Source: Chitinivibrionales bacterium (GTDB lineage: Bacteria > Fibrobacterota > Chitinivibrionia > Chitinivibrionales > WJKA01). From it: 34,201 bases of DNA. Each line of letters opens with the position of its first letter. The stretch's first letter is position 1. The stretch is from assembly GCA_014728215.1 (NCBI GenBank), contig WJLZ01000197.1, positions 1 through 34,201 of the forward strand, in the 5' to 3' direction. The translations under genes were made by a program, and so were the position numbers. Below the pieces are notes generated by a model. That model had not been told where the DNA came from, did no database searches, and saw only the letters and a program-made list of their open reading frames with translations. Of this stretch, positions 1 through 8,944 are shown piece by piece.

Positions 1-54
1 CAGGCCTGCAACCAGACAGATGACCACGGCAAACTTATACATCATACATTTCAT
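1..54 (-). CDS. Start of an exported protein, cut by the left window edge
   Basis: Only the first 18 codons are in the window. They read MKCMMYKFAVVICLVAGL, a short basic start followed by a hydrophobic stretch, which fits a signal peptide or lipoprotein signal. The ATG at 52-54 is preceded by a GGAGA ribosome-binding site at good spacing. It begins 20 bases after the stop of the 1143-residue barrel-like protein on the same strand, so the two are probably co-transcribed. The function cannot be told from this fragment. Confidence 0.6.
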   Translation of the reverse strand, partial: MKCMMYKFAVVICLVAGL

Positions 55-74
55 ACAAATTCTCCATTAAATGA

Positions 75-3000
75 TTATGTTCCCGAAAAAATCTGTGCAA
101 AAAACTGCCATCCCCGGCGATCAAACCTGCTCCCGGTCTTCAGCACCGGGTCCCGGGTATTTACATCGTAGTCGTGATCCCACCATTGAGCGCCGACATA
201 AAAGGTAACGTTATATCCCTTATACGTTGCCCGGGAGACGACCTGAGCAAGAGTCGAAAGGAAAAAGCCATTCTCTTCCGGGGTAATTATATCGATAAAG
301 CGTTTCCCCTGAATTCCAAATTCAAATTGCGTGTTTTCTGCAATTTTGTAATTAGCACGCAAAATAGGTACATTGAGGAAATAGGTAATATTATTATCAC
401 GATATTCTTCAGCAATGATACGAGAATCCAGGGCCCGTTCGAGATTATCACCGATATCATCGTATACACTGTCGATATCACCGTCGGGAACCCCCTGTTT
501 GCCGTCATAATCCATTCGGAGATGAACTTCCAGATTACGAGGATCATGATCGGTGGGGCCATCGATTTCTTTTGACATGGCTAAAAGCAGCTTGTACTGG
601 GGAATTATTTCGAGTCTGTTGAAAAACTTGAGAAACCGGCGCCAATCGGCATAATCGGTTTTAAAACCGAATCGGTAACTCACCCTATTGGTGAAATAAA
701 AATCACCGATTGTCCGGTCGTAATAGGGTTGCCAGCGGGATTCGAATATTGTCCGTTTTGAAATATCATCGTAGAAACTGTAGGTTGTCAGGAACTCATC
801 ATCGATTTCGAACCGTTTCTGTGCCCCAACCTTTGCCCGTACGCCATACTCGAAATTTTTAATATTATTGTATATCAAACCACCTACAACATTACCGACA
901 AGGGCTTTTCTGAAATTAAGTGGATCGATATAGTAATAATAATTAACGAGATATTCTCCTCCGGAATTCCGCCCCTCCGACCGAATGGCGTCATTACGAA
1001 CAGCATCCCTGATATACCGGATTTCACCACCGATATCATACATTATTCCCTGACTGCGCTTGAGGATCTCATAGGTACCGGTTGCATATCCTACCAGAGA
1101 TTTTCCCTGATAAAAATCCCGGCCGTCATCAAAATCAATGTCGGTTTCTCGCCAGTCCTCGATCCCGTTGAGATCATGGTCGAGTACCGACTCGTAATAT
1201 CCGCCTACATCGACTTTGAAATCTGCGGAAGGACTCCACCGGAGATTGAGATTACTCCCTCGAATACCCTGCGTCTTAATGCCGTTGGAGGTAATGAAAT
1301 AGCCCACCGAATGCCCGAAATCAGGAAGAATATCATCATCTTCATAATCGGGAATACCATTATTATTCAAATCAATTCCCAGTTCGAATACCGGCGGATC
1401 GCTGCTGAAAAGAAGAAAATCTTCCCTGAAATCCGGCTTACCATTTCTGTTGCGATCGTCCTTCGATGCAATGACACCATCGGGATCATCATAAATAGTC
1501 AGCATTTCTGTAGGAAGTTCAACAAGCTTTGGCCCCACAATCGTGCCGTCATCTAATCTAACTTTGTACGCACCATCATCATAAAAATCACCTTGGTCAT
1601 CGGAACTCTGATCGCTGGGATAACGGCGTCGGTCACTTTCCACAAAAGCATCGTTATCATCGTTATCGTCGATATTATTCCAATTATTCGAAAGGGGCTT
1701 GGGATAGGAGAGATAATCTGCTATTCCGCTGTCTTTATAGGTAGTCTCCTTGAAATATCGGCTGGCCTGAAGATTATCGAGGTTCGTTTTCCAATCGGGA
1801 GAGATATAATAGAAATCACCGCTGAGCCCGAGGTTTCTCCCGATTTCTCTGTCGGCTTTCATGGTTCCGATTAGGCGTGTGGTCTTTTCCCTGCTTTGAT
1901 CGCTACCCGGCAATTTGTCTTCACGCTGATTAACCGCGACTTCGCCGTTGAAGTTTACACCCCTCAGTTCACCGCGGAAATCGACTCCATATGTCACCGA
2001 GGAAATGTTAATTCCATATTTATAGCTGTAGGTGTTGAAATTATATACTTCACGTGCCCGGCCGGCGTTATTCAACAGATTTCGTATCCGGTTTTCTTTG
2101 TTGACCGCATTTTCAAAAACGCCCTTTCTCATGGAAAGAACTTTCGGCGATTTCCGGATATACTGACCAAAATAGGTTGTCGAGAATGCCCGCTCATTTA
2201 GCGCATTATTGTCCTGATTGTCAATCCGAAGTGGTTCACCGCCGGGATTGTAGATATCTTCGATAGTCCTTTCGATATACTCATATTCAACTTCACCGGT
2301 CTGGGGATCCTGTTCCCCTTTTATCGCAAGAGGTATGCTTTTGCTTGTAGATACAAATACAAGGTAATTGCCTGCCACTGCGTATTCGTAGCGAACCTCT
2401 TTGACTTTATCGATGGATAAAAGCGACTGCTGTGTCCCTTTGAAATACCAGTACTGCGGATCGATCCTGAATCCGACAATGATCGGCGCATGACCGGACT
2501 GGGGACGTGCAACAGGGAGCGAAGCCGGAAGGAGGATCGAGTCACGGGAGCCGACATAGACCTGCCTGAAAATCCCCTGATAGGTCGGACGAGCTTGAAC
2601 TTCTTTCCCATTCACAAACATCCGGACATCATCAACATATACACCGGCATCATTGGTATCCAGCGGGGTCAGGTCCGAAAATTCAAAATGGATCTCTTCA
2701 GGCATCCAGACATCGGGAACATCCCCTCTGAACCATTTCTCACCCTTTTTCACATCGGTAACATGATGATTTATATACGTGAGTCCAACATCAACCTTGT
2801 TGGCGATAGTGTTCTGAGCATGAAACGACCAGAGCCAGTCGATATCACCGAAAGGCGATTTACCTGAAAAATCCCGTGTGCCTTTTATTCCACCGCCCGA
2901 CGAGGGGTTATAATATTTGGCCTCAAAACTTGAATCGCTGACAGGATATTCAACAAGCGATGTGCCACTCTTATCCTTTTTTGCTAAAAAACCGGGCCTG

Positions 3001-3506
3001 GTTCTGGACAACAAAAATGAAAATTGAAGCCCGGTTGACCACCAGTCAAACCGTACTCCGTTAAAATTGGTTTTGTTAAAGGTAAGGGGAGTAAATTTAG
3101 TTGTTATCTGATCGCCGATTAAAAAAGATGTTTTATTACCGCCGATGGCATCCTGAGTAATAACCAGGTTTGAAAATTTCTCAAAGAAATCTTCTTTCTG
3201 GAATTCAAGACTCTTGGAATAATCCATCGAATCATTAACACCTTCCCATTCACTATTAAGCCGTTCCGCCTTATTCTGCAATTCATAGAGATGGACACCG
3301 TCGGTAATATGCTCACCGAAATTATCATATAAACCAATAACATCCCGCTCTATCTTTAACTTATTATAGGTATCTTTTCCGTAATTTTTATAGAATGTTT
3401 CCTCTTCTTCCAATTTATCAGTCAGAGACTGAGCATGGATAGAGAGGGCAAAAAAAAGAAATGAAACTAAACACACTCTCAGCCACGCGACATGATTTTT
3501 TTTCAT
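75..3506 (-). CDS. Large outer-membrane beta-barrel-like protein with TSP3/dockerin-like Asp repeats
   Basis: This is an 1143-residue exported protein with a clear signal peptide (MKKNHVAWLRVCLVSFLFFA, cleavage after HAQ). An AAGGAG ribosome-binding site precedes the ATG. Most of the chain alternates aromatic and polar residues and is rich in Y, F, W, N and D, as in large outer-membrane barrels. Around residues 685-725 and 779 are three Asp/Asn loops (DRNRNGKPD, DLNNNGIPD, DHDLNGIED). They resemble thrombospondin type 3 or dockerin calcium-binding repeats. The protein ends in Thr rather than the usual C-terminal Phe. I do not recognise the family. SprA-like or other very large barrels of diderm bacteria are possible comparisons only. 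It lies downstream of a CsgG/FlgT-like protein on the same strand, so an envelope assembly or surface role is likely but inferred. Confidence 0.8.
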   Translation of the reverse strand: MKKNHVAWLRVCLVSFLFFALSIHAQSLTDKLEEEETFYKNYGKDTYNKLKIERDVIGLYDNFGEHITDGVHLYELQNKAERLNSEWEGVNDSMDYSKSLEFQKEDFFEKFSNLVITQDAIGGNKTSFLIGDQITTKFTPLTFNKTNFNGVRFDWWSTGLQFSFLLSRTRPGFLAKKDKSGTSLVEYPVSDSSFEAKYYNPSSGGGIKGTRDFSGKSPFGDIDWLWSFHAQNTIANKVDVGLTYINHHVTDVKKGEKWFRGDVPDVWMPEEIHFEFSDLTPLDTNDAGVYVDDVRMFVNGKEVQARPTYQGIFRQVYVGSRDSILLPASLPVARPQSGHAPIIVGFRIDPQYWYFKGTQQSLLSIDKVKEVRYEYAVAGNYLVFVSTSKSIPLAIKGEQDPQTGEVEYEYIERTIEDIYNPGGEPLRIDNQDNNALNERAFSTTYFGQYIRKSPKVLSMRKGVFENAVNKENRIRNLLNNAGRAREVYNFNTYSYKYGINISSVTYGVDFRGELRGVNFNGEVAVNQREDKLPGSDQSREKTTRLIGTMKADREIGRNLGLSGDFYYISPDWKTNLDNLQASRYFKETTYKDSGIADYLSYPKPLSNNWNNIDDNDDNDAFVESDRRRYPSDQSSDDQGDFYDDGAYKVRLDDGTIVGPKLVELPTEMLTIYDDPDGVIASKDDRNRNGKPDFREDFLLFSSDPPVFELGIDLNNNGIPDYEDDDILPDFGHSVGYFITSNGIKTQGIRGSNLNLRWSPSADFKVDVGGYYESVLDHDLNGIEDWRETDIDFDDGRDFYQGKSLVGYATGTYEILKRSQGIMYDIGGEIRYIRDAVRNDAIRSEGRNSGGEYLVNYYYYIDPLNFRKALVGNVVGGLIYNNIKNFEYGVRAKVGAQKRFEIDDEFLTTYSFYDDISKRTIFESRWQPYYDRTIGDFYFTNRVSYRFGFKTDYADWRRFLKFFNRLEIIPQYKLLLAMSKEIDGPTDHDPRNLEVHLRMDYDGKQGVPDGDIDSVYDDIGDNLERALDSRIIAEEYRDNNITYFLNVPILRANYKIAENTQFEFGIQGKRFIDIITPEENGFFLSTLAQVVSRATYKGYNVTFYVGAQWWDHDYDVNTRDPVLKTGSRFDRRGWQFFAQIFSGT

Positions 3507-3842
3507 TCGCTTACTCCTTAAAATTTCCCAGCTCTAATTAAGCATAAAAGATACAGGGGTGAAACACCGGCACGTCTTACAGTGAAAATAAATTATGAAC
3601 CTGGTTTTCCTTATAATATTATATAAGTATTTTTTTTCCGCTCTTGTTTTTCCTGTTTTATTGAGTAATTATATAATTTCTATCTAACTATAATAAGGAA
3701 AGTTATGAAAAATATCAACACTGTTTACGAGCATTTTTTTGAGTACACTCATTTGAATACATTTATCAGATCAGGCCTGTTTTTCCAAAAAATCAAAAGT
3801 GTAAAATAACTTTTAAGAAAAACGATGCCAAAAAGTGTCTGT
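3507..3842. other. AT-rich intergenic region between the barrel-like and CsgG-like genes
   Basis: About 336 bases of AT-rich sequence separate two minus-strand genes. It has several TATAAT-like hexamers on both strands (for example 3672-3677 and 3689-3694 on the plus strand). None has a convincing -35 box at proper spacing. The gap is large enough to hold the promoter of the 1143-residue gene. A 34-codon plus-strand reading frame with a ribosome-binding site lies at 3705-3809 and is listed separately. No clear intrinsic terminator is visible for the CsgG-like gene. Confidence 0.5.
3705..3809 (+). CDS. Possible 34-residue small protein
   Basis: A short frame starting MKNINTVYEHFFEY and ending KIKSVK lies in the AT-rich gap between two minus-strand genes. 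The ATG is preceded by AAGGAAAG at about the right distance for a ribosome-binding site. A TATAAT hexamer lies immediately upstream, too close to serve as promoter for a normal leader. The product has no evident signal peptide or membrane helix. It may be a chance frame. Only the ribosome-binding site and its position argue for it. Confidence 0.25.
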   Translation: MKNINTVYEHFFEYTHLNTFIRSGLFFQKIKSVK

Positions 3843-4892
3843 TTATTTCTTATCTTTCTTTTTTTCTCCAACCAGGGCCCTGATAGTCCATTCAGCCCGG
3901 ATACTGTCAGCCTCTTCGATAATATCGGCCACAGAGAAGTGCGCCGCCTTAATAAACCGCACCTTTATGGTCCCAACCGGCTTCTCAACCCACCCGAGCG
4001 TATCACCCTTTTCATCACGCACAGGACGGTCGGGCTTAAGGACCTCAAGCATTTCTCCCTGTAACAGTCTATCTTCCTTTCCCAGATTGATATAAACGTC
4101 GTTGCCCTCACGAGCCAATATGGCGCCTTCCATATACTCCTTTGAAACTTCTTCAACAACAGGAGCACCGGTTTCGGTGTGCCGATGAACCGCAAACTGA
4201 ACTTTTCTGGCAAAATGATGCATAACTGCGCCGGCGATGCTCCGCTGAAAATATACAGACCCAAAAGGCGATCGGGCCATATAATGAAAATTCAACTCCG
4301 GGTTGTCCTGTTGAAAGGAAAGGTACATCTTAAACCCTGCATCCTTTTCTTCACTGTCGAGATCAAGTGTTTGAATTCTCTGTCCGTTCTTTGTCTCATA
4401 AATATCAATCTCCATGGCAATATCGGCAGAATAGGACTGAAGCCCTCCCATGACGGTAATGCCTGCCTGCTGATGAGTCGAACGGTTGAACTCATTGGTA
4501 ACATTCATCGGCGCATCGGTATTTAAAGCCCGTTTTACCACACTGAAACGGGTTACTGTACCCGTAAGTGCATAATCAGCACCTAAAACCCCGGCAATGC
4601 GAACAATGCTCGAAGGCATCAGATAATCGTTCCGTTTCATGGCGCTTTTCTTTAATAGAGCGCAAACAGTATCGAAGGGAACACATACTATAGAAGAATC
4701 TCTTTCTCCGATTGTATCCAGCGTAGTGGAATACCACCGGGGAACATCAACCGTGAGATCCCAGGTATCCTTTAATTCAACTTTATCTTCGAAAGGAAAA
4801 AAGAAAACGGTTGTCCGAGCCCATGCATTAATAATGATTACAAGGGGCAGAATAAAAACCCATTGATTTAACTTGAAATGTACTCTATTCAT
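3843..4892 (-). CDS. CsgG-like envelope protein with FlgT-like C-terminal domain
   Basis: This is a 349-residue exported protein with an N-terminal hydrophobic signal (FILPLVIIINAWA). The first two thirds look like the CsgG/LpoB-type fold: PFED near the mature start, then a segment with LGADYALTGTVTRF, as in proteins that compute a lipoprotein-like alpha/beta domain. The last 120 residues (DVYINLGKEDRLLQGEMLEV through VGTIKVRF) resemble the C-terminal domain of FlgT-type proteins. No lipobox cysteine is seen, so unlike curli CsgG it is probably a soluble periplasmic protein. The Shine-Dalgarno-like GGGAG lies rather far (about 17 bases) from the chosen ATG. It is followed by the 1143-residue barrel-like gene, so a shared envelope function is likely. 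The exact role is unknown. Confidence 0.65.
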   Translation of the reverse strand: MNRVHFKLNQWVFILPLVIIINAWARTTVFFFPFEDKVELKDTWDLTVDVPRWYSTTLDTIGERDSSIVCVPFDTVCALLKKSAMKRNDYLMPSSIVRIAGVLGADYALTGTVTRFSVVKRALNTDAPMNVTNEFNRSTHQQAGITVMGGLQSYSADIAMEIDIYETKNGQRIQTLDLDSEEKDAGFKMYLSFQQDNPELNFHYMARSPFGSVYFQRSIAGAVMHHFARKVQFAVHRHTETGAPVVEEVSKEYMEGAILAREGNDVYINLGKEDRLLQGEMLEVLKPDRPVRDEKGDTLGWVEKPVGTIKVRFIKAAHFSVADIIEEADSIRAEWTIRALVGEKKKDKK

Positions 4893-5113
4893 GATTGCGG
4901 TGCGCTGTTCTCCCTTTGCTTACTTAAATTAATATACAGCATTTTATTTTATAGTTGTAGTACTTATAGTGCAGGTTCCGAAAAAACCGGTTAATGCCTT
5001 GCGAAACTCCCCTCACCTAATGCAAACATAATAATGTTGGTAATCCATTCCATCATGCTCTTTTCGGGCTTCCGGGATTCCTGCGGAAAAGCAAGAACAT
5101 CTTTTTCTCTGTA

Positions 5114-5771
5114 TCACTCGGTGAGAAGAGGGCAAAAGGACTGTTTATTTTTACATCCTAACCCCTGTTCTTCACAGGGAAGGACATTGGAATCCGGCAT
5201 ACGTATTGACGGTCCTGGAGTTCTTTCCCTGGGGGCATTGCTGCCTGCCTCAACTGCCACCTCCGCCTTGTCAAGATGCCGGCAATACCGGGTTTCCTCA
5301 GGAACACGCAACTGTTTTTTCCAGTTGTCATCATCAAAATCAGGCGCACGGCCGAATTGGTCGATGAAATACCTTTTTACAAGCTCTTCAACAACTTTTT
5401 TGCTCCGTTCGTACTCTTTCTCCCGTGCTGCATAAGCTGCGTTTCCAAGAGCAATCAGAGCAACCCCTTCGGATTCTCGAATATCTGATTCTCCTGTAAC
5501 CCGAAACATTTTTTCCGGAACCAGTTACTTTCTGAGATTCCCTCAATATAAAATCACGATAAATCCGCCGGTGAATTGCAGGAGTGACTGCATGGTGTGT
5601 CTTTGGCTTCTGTATCGGCGAATCTTTTGCTGTTTGTGACATATCAGCTGTTTGGGTTCCCGCACGGCGCGTGATGTATGATGGTGCAGATTGTATGCCG
5701 GTTTTCGACACCGTACTTTCGGGCAGAGCTGTTCCCTGTGAAGTATCAACCGAAATCGAAAGTGTTTGCAC
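5114..5771 (-). pseudogene. Unknown gene, apparently split by a frameshift, downstream of argH
   Basis: Two overlapping minus-strand frames look like halves of one gene. The upstream frame is open from directly after the argH stop and has a GTG at 5769-5771. It gives a Thr/Ser/Pro-rich N-terminal part that reaches RRIYRDFILRESQKVTGSGK. The downstream frame (5114-5509) continues with a coherent charged helix (AAYAAREKEYERSKKVVEEL, then KRYFIDQFGRAPDFDDDNW). The switch falls at a run of six A bases near 5510, which suggests an indel or sequencing error. Alternatively, the ATG at 5507-5509 starts a separate 131-residue protein after a weak GGAAAAA site. I do not recognise the product. The C-terminal 60 residues look less constrained. 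Confidence 0.4.
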
Positions 5772-5858
5772 CTCAGCAGATCCGGTGGCAATCTCTTTTA
5801 TCCAGGTTTCACCGTGGGAATCAACGCCCGGGATTGTATGATGCCCTTCCGCAGGTCG

Positions 5859-7235
5859 CTATTGCGGGAGGTTCAGCAGTTTACGGGCTTTGGTGATCTG
5901 CCGTTTCACACTTCTAAGGCCGGTTCCTCCTGGAATATTTCTCAGAGCGAGCGCCTTATCCCAGTTGAGTTGCCCGGTGATATCCTTGTTAAACTGAGGG
6001 GAGAATTTTTTCAGTTCCTCCAGAGAAAGCTCGCTGATCATAATCTTGTTTTTAATGCAATGGGATACCAGGGCGCCAACAATCCGGTGTGCCTCTCTGA
6101 AGGGGACCTCTTTTTTGGTAAGATAATCGGCAATATCGGTAGCAAGAAGCAAGGGATCGAGATTGTCGCGAATCTGCTCCTTTTTGACGTGCAATGTAGT
6201 AACGACCCGTGAAAAGACCAACAGCATGATCGTAATCTGACCAATGCTGTCGAATAGCGGCTCTTTATCTTCCTGCAAATCTTTATAATAGGTAAGACCA
6301 AGCCCTTTGAGTGTTGCGGCAAAGGAGGTATAATTGCCCAGGAGCCGTCCGGCTTTTCCGCGGAGCAGTTCGAGAGAGTCGGGATTTTTTTTCTGGGGCA
6401 TCATGCTCGAGCCGGTCGACCAGGAATCATCAAGCTCGATATACCCGAATTCCTTTGAGGACCAGATAATCAGGTCTTCGGCATACCGGCTCAGGAGAAT
6501 GCCCAAAGATGCTATGACAGAGAGTGTTTCGAGAACAAAATCGCGTGATGCAACGCCATCCATGCTGTTGTCGGATATTTCGGCAAAACCGAGTTCTTTA
6601 GCCAGAAACTTTCGGTCGACCGCAAAACCGCTTCCAGCCAGCGCGCCCGACCCTAAAGGCATGATATCTGCCATAGCCAGAGCATGTTCGCCCCTGCTTT
6701 TTTCCCTCTGAAGACTCCAGAAAAGGGAGAGCCAGTAATGGGACATAACCACCGGCTGCGCCTGCTGCAGATGAGTATAGCCGGGCATGATAACATCAAG
6801 ATCGCTCTCTGCCCGGGCGCAGACGACCTTTTGCAAAACAATGATTTCATCGATGATTTCACTAAGGGATTTTTTTACATATAAACGCAGGTCGGTGGCC
6901 ACCTGATCGTTGCGTGACCGGCCGGTATGAATCTTTCCCCCTGCAGCTCCGATTTTTTCACTGAGAATCCGCTCGATTGCCATATGGATGTCTTCGTCGC
7001 CCTCGGTAAACCTGATTTTTCCATTTTTATGGTCCCGGAGAATACCGTTGAGTGCAGAGAGGATCTTTTTTAATTCGGCCGACGTAAGTATGCCCTTTTT
7101 ATGGAGGGCTCCGGCCCAGGCACGGTTGACCGCAATATCTTCTTCGATAAGAATCTTGTCAAAGGCAAGTGAATTATTGAACAGTTCCATCAACATGTCG
7201 GTTTTTTTGGAAAACCGGCCGTCCCACATTTTCAT
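5859..7235 (-). CDS. argH: Argininosuccinate lyase
   Basis: This enzyme cleaves argininosuccinate to arginine and fumarate, the last step of arginine biosynthesis, in the cytoplasm. The 458-residue product has the usual length. It carries the fumarase/aspartase superfamily signature GSSMMPQKKNPD near residue 278, the catalytic loop of the family. TGRSRNDQV near residue 110 and the MPGYTHLQQAQP segment are typical of ArgH. The N-terminal MWDGRFSKKTD is also typical. It overlaps recJ by 4 bases, so the two are translationally coupled. No other arginine gene is present in the window, so it appears here as part of a mixed housekeeping operon. Confidence 0.97.
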   Translation of the reverse strand: MKMWDGRFSKKTDMLMELFNNSLAFDKILIEEDIAVNRAWAGALHKKGILTSAELKKILSALNGILRDHKNGKIRFTEGDEDIHMAIERILSEKIGAAGGKIHTGRSRNDQVATDLRLYVKKSLSEIIDEIIVLQKVVCARAESDLDVIMPGYTHLQQAQPVVMSHYWLSLFWSLQREKSRGEHALAMADIMPLGSGALAGSGFAVDRKFLAKELGFAEISDNSMDGVASRDFVLETLSVIASLGILLSRYAEDLIIWSSKEFGYIELDDSWSTGSSMMPQKKNPDSLELLRGKAGRLLGNYTSFAATLKGLGLTYYKDLQEDKEPLFDSIGQITIMLLVFSRVVTTLHVKKEQIRDNLDPLLLATDIADYLTKKEVPFREAHRIVGALVSHCIKNKIMISELSLEELKKFSPQFNKDITGQLNWDKALALRNIPGGTGLRSVKRQITKARKLLNLPQ

Positions 7236-8944
7236 GTTGTCACTCCCTTGAGTTTCATTTGAAGATTTTTTCGGCCGTTCCAGAAATTTTCATCCAGAGT
7301 AAAGGCCAGTGAAAAAGCTCCGGCATTGGTGACAGCATCCAGGCGATCGCCGAAATTAAATCCGATAGCATCCATAGCAGCCCGGCCGTCACTGACAAGC
7401 ATTTTCAGATGGCCCCGTCCTACAATGCGGGGAGCATAGCGATTCGTCAGATTCCTGCAATAGAGCACCGGACGCATATTACCCGGACCATAGGGCTCCA
7501 TCTTTTTGATATGCTCCATAAAATTCGGATTGATATCGGACAAGTATATTTCGGCATCCGCATTGACAACAGGAACAAGATCCCTGCCGGCGAGCATCTT
7601 CTTTACTTCTTCATTGAATGCCTGCCTGAATTTTCCGATATTCTCCTTTTTTATTACCATTCCTGCAGCAGCCTTATGCCCGCCGAATCCTTCAAGGAAT
7701 CCGCCGCACCGCGTCAGGGCTTCCATGAGATGAAATCCACTGATGCTTCTTCCCGATCCCCGCGCCAGACCGTCTTCACCAATCGAGAAAAGGATGGTGG
7801 GACGGTGAAATTTTTCTACAATCTTCGAAGCGACAATACCGATCACTCCGCAATGCCACCGTTCATTACCCGCAACAATACCAAAATCATTCTCCGGATC
7901 ACAGGATTCCTGTACCCAGGCCACGGCTTCTGCTTCAACCCGGCTGTCGAGTGACTGACGTTCCGAATTGGTTTCAATGAGTTTCTTTGCATAGAGTCGC
8001 GCTTGAGGACGGTCTTCGGTAAGCATGAGTTCGACTCCCCGCCGCGGATCTCCAAGCCGCCCGGCAGCATTAATACACGGAGCAAGTGCAAACACCGCCT
8101 GAGAAGTCGAAATTGCTTCACCCTCCAGCCCACGCTGCTTGATCAGGGTCCGCAGTCCCAGATTTTTTGATTTTGAAAGCTGTTCAAAACCGAATTTGGT
8201 GATTATCCTGTTCTCTCCTGTCAAAGGCACAATATCGGCGGCGGTTCCCAGTGCCGCCAGATCCAGGTACTCCACCCACAGATCATCGGAAAGAGAGCTG
8301 GAACGCACAAGCGCCTGGCACAGCTTGAGCGCAACACCCACGCCCGCAAGATTTTTGTCAGGATAGGCGCATCCCGGCATTTTTGGATTAATACGGGCAA
8401 CAGCATCGGGAGAAACCTCTTTTGGCTCATGATGGTCGGTGACAACAACATCGATACCCAGCGAATTCGCCAGGGATATTTCATCGCATGCATTGATACC
8501 GCAGTCGACGGAAATGATCAATTTCGCTCCTTCCGCCGCAATCTGCTCGATTCCGGTTTTAGAAAATCCGTACCCGTCGATAAGCCGGTTGGGAAGATAA
8601 TACATGCAGTCGGCTCCAAATTTCCGGAGGAGCCGAACCATCATGGCCGTCGAGGTAACACCATCAACATCATAATCACCATAGACCGCGATTTTCTCTT
8701 TATTGTAAAGAGCCTTCTGGATACGGTCGACCGCCTTGCGCATCTCACCGAAAATAAAAGGATCATGCATCTGCCCAAGAACAGGATTGAAAAAGTGATG
8801 ACATGCCTCGGCGCTTTTAAGCCCTCTCGAACAGAGTATTGATGCTATGGGACTGGGAACCGAAAGCTCCCGTGCCAGATGATCTACTTCCAGTGAATCG
8901 AGCTGCTTAAGAGTAATCTTTTCGATCGCCGGTGTAAATTTCAT
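7232..8944 (-). CDS. recJ: Single-stranded-DNA-specific exonuclease RecJ
   Basis: RecJ degrades single-stranded DNA 5' to 3' in recombination and mismatch repair. The 570-residue product has the DHH phosphoesterase motifs: DYDVDGVTS at residues 90-98 (motif I), VDCGIN near 147, and DHH at 170-172 (motif III). The DHHA1 segment FGGHKAAAGM lies near residue 420, followed by the C-terminal OB-fold region. Length and order match bacterial RecJ. The ATG overlaps the metG stop as TAATG, and its own end overlaps argH by 4 bases, so all three are probably one transcript. Confidence 0.96.
   Translation of the reverse strand: MKFTPAIEKITLKQLDSLEVDHLARELSVPSPIASILCSRGLKSAEACHHFFNPVLGQMHDPFIFGEMRKAVDRIQKALYNKEKIAVYGDYDVDGVTSTAMMVRLLRKFGADCMYYLPNRLIDGYGFSKTGIEQIAAEGAKLIISVDCGINACDEISLANSLGIDVVVTDHHEPKEVSPDAVARINPKMPGCAYPDKNLAGVGVALKLCQALVRSSSLSDDLWVEYLDLAALGTAADIVPLTGENRIITKFGFEQLSKSKNLGLRTLIKQRGLEGEAISTSQAVFALAPCINAAGRLGDPRRGVELMLTEDRPQARLYAKKLIETNSERQSLDSRVEAEAVAWVQESCDPENDFGIVAGNERWHCGVIGIVASKIVEKFHRPTILFSIGEDGLARGSGRSISGFHLMEALTRCGGFLEGFGGHKAAAGMVIKKENIGKFRQAFNEEVKKMLAGRDLVPVVNADAEIYLSDINPNFMEHIKKMEPYGPGNMRPVLYCRNLTNRYAPRIVGRGHLKMLVSDGRAAMDAIGFNFGDRLDAVTNAGAFSLAFTLDENFWNGRKNLQMKLKGVTT

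Noticed and set aside
4990-5030. Possible fragment of the 173-base palindrome (CCTTGCGAAA followed by CCCTCAC)
   Set aside because: Similarity covers only about 10-20 bases and the arms are absent.
5771-5859. Fusion of argH with the following open frame by stop read-through
   Set aside because: ArgH is already full length at 458 residues, and the TAG is a normal stop.
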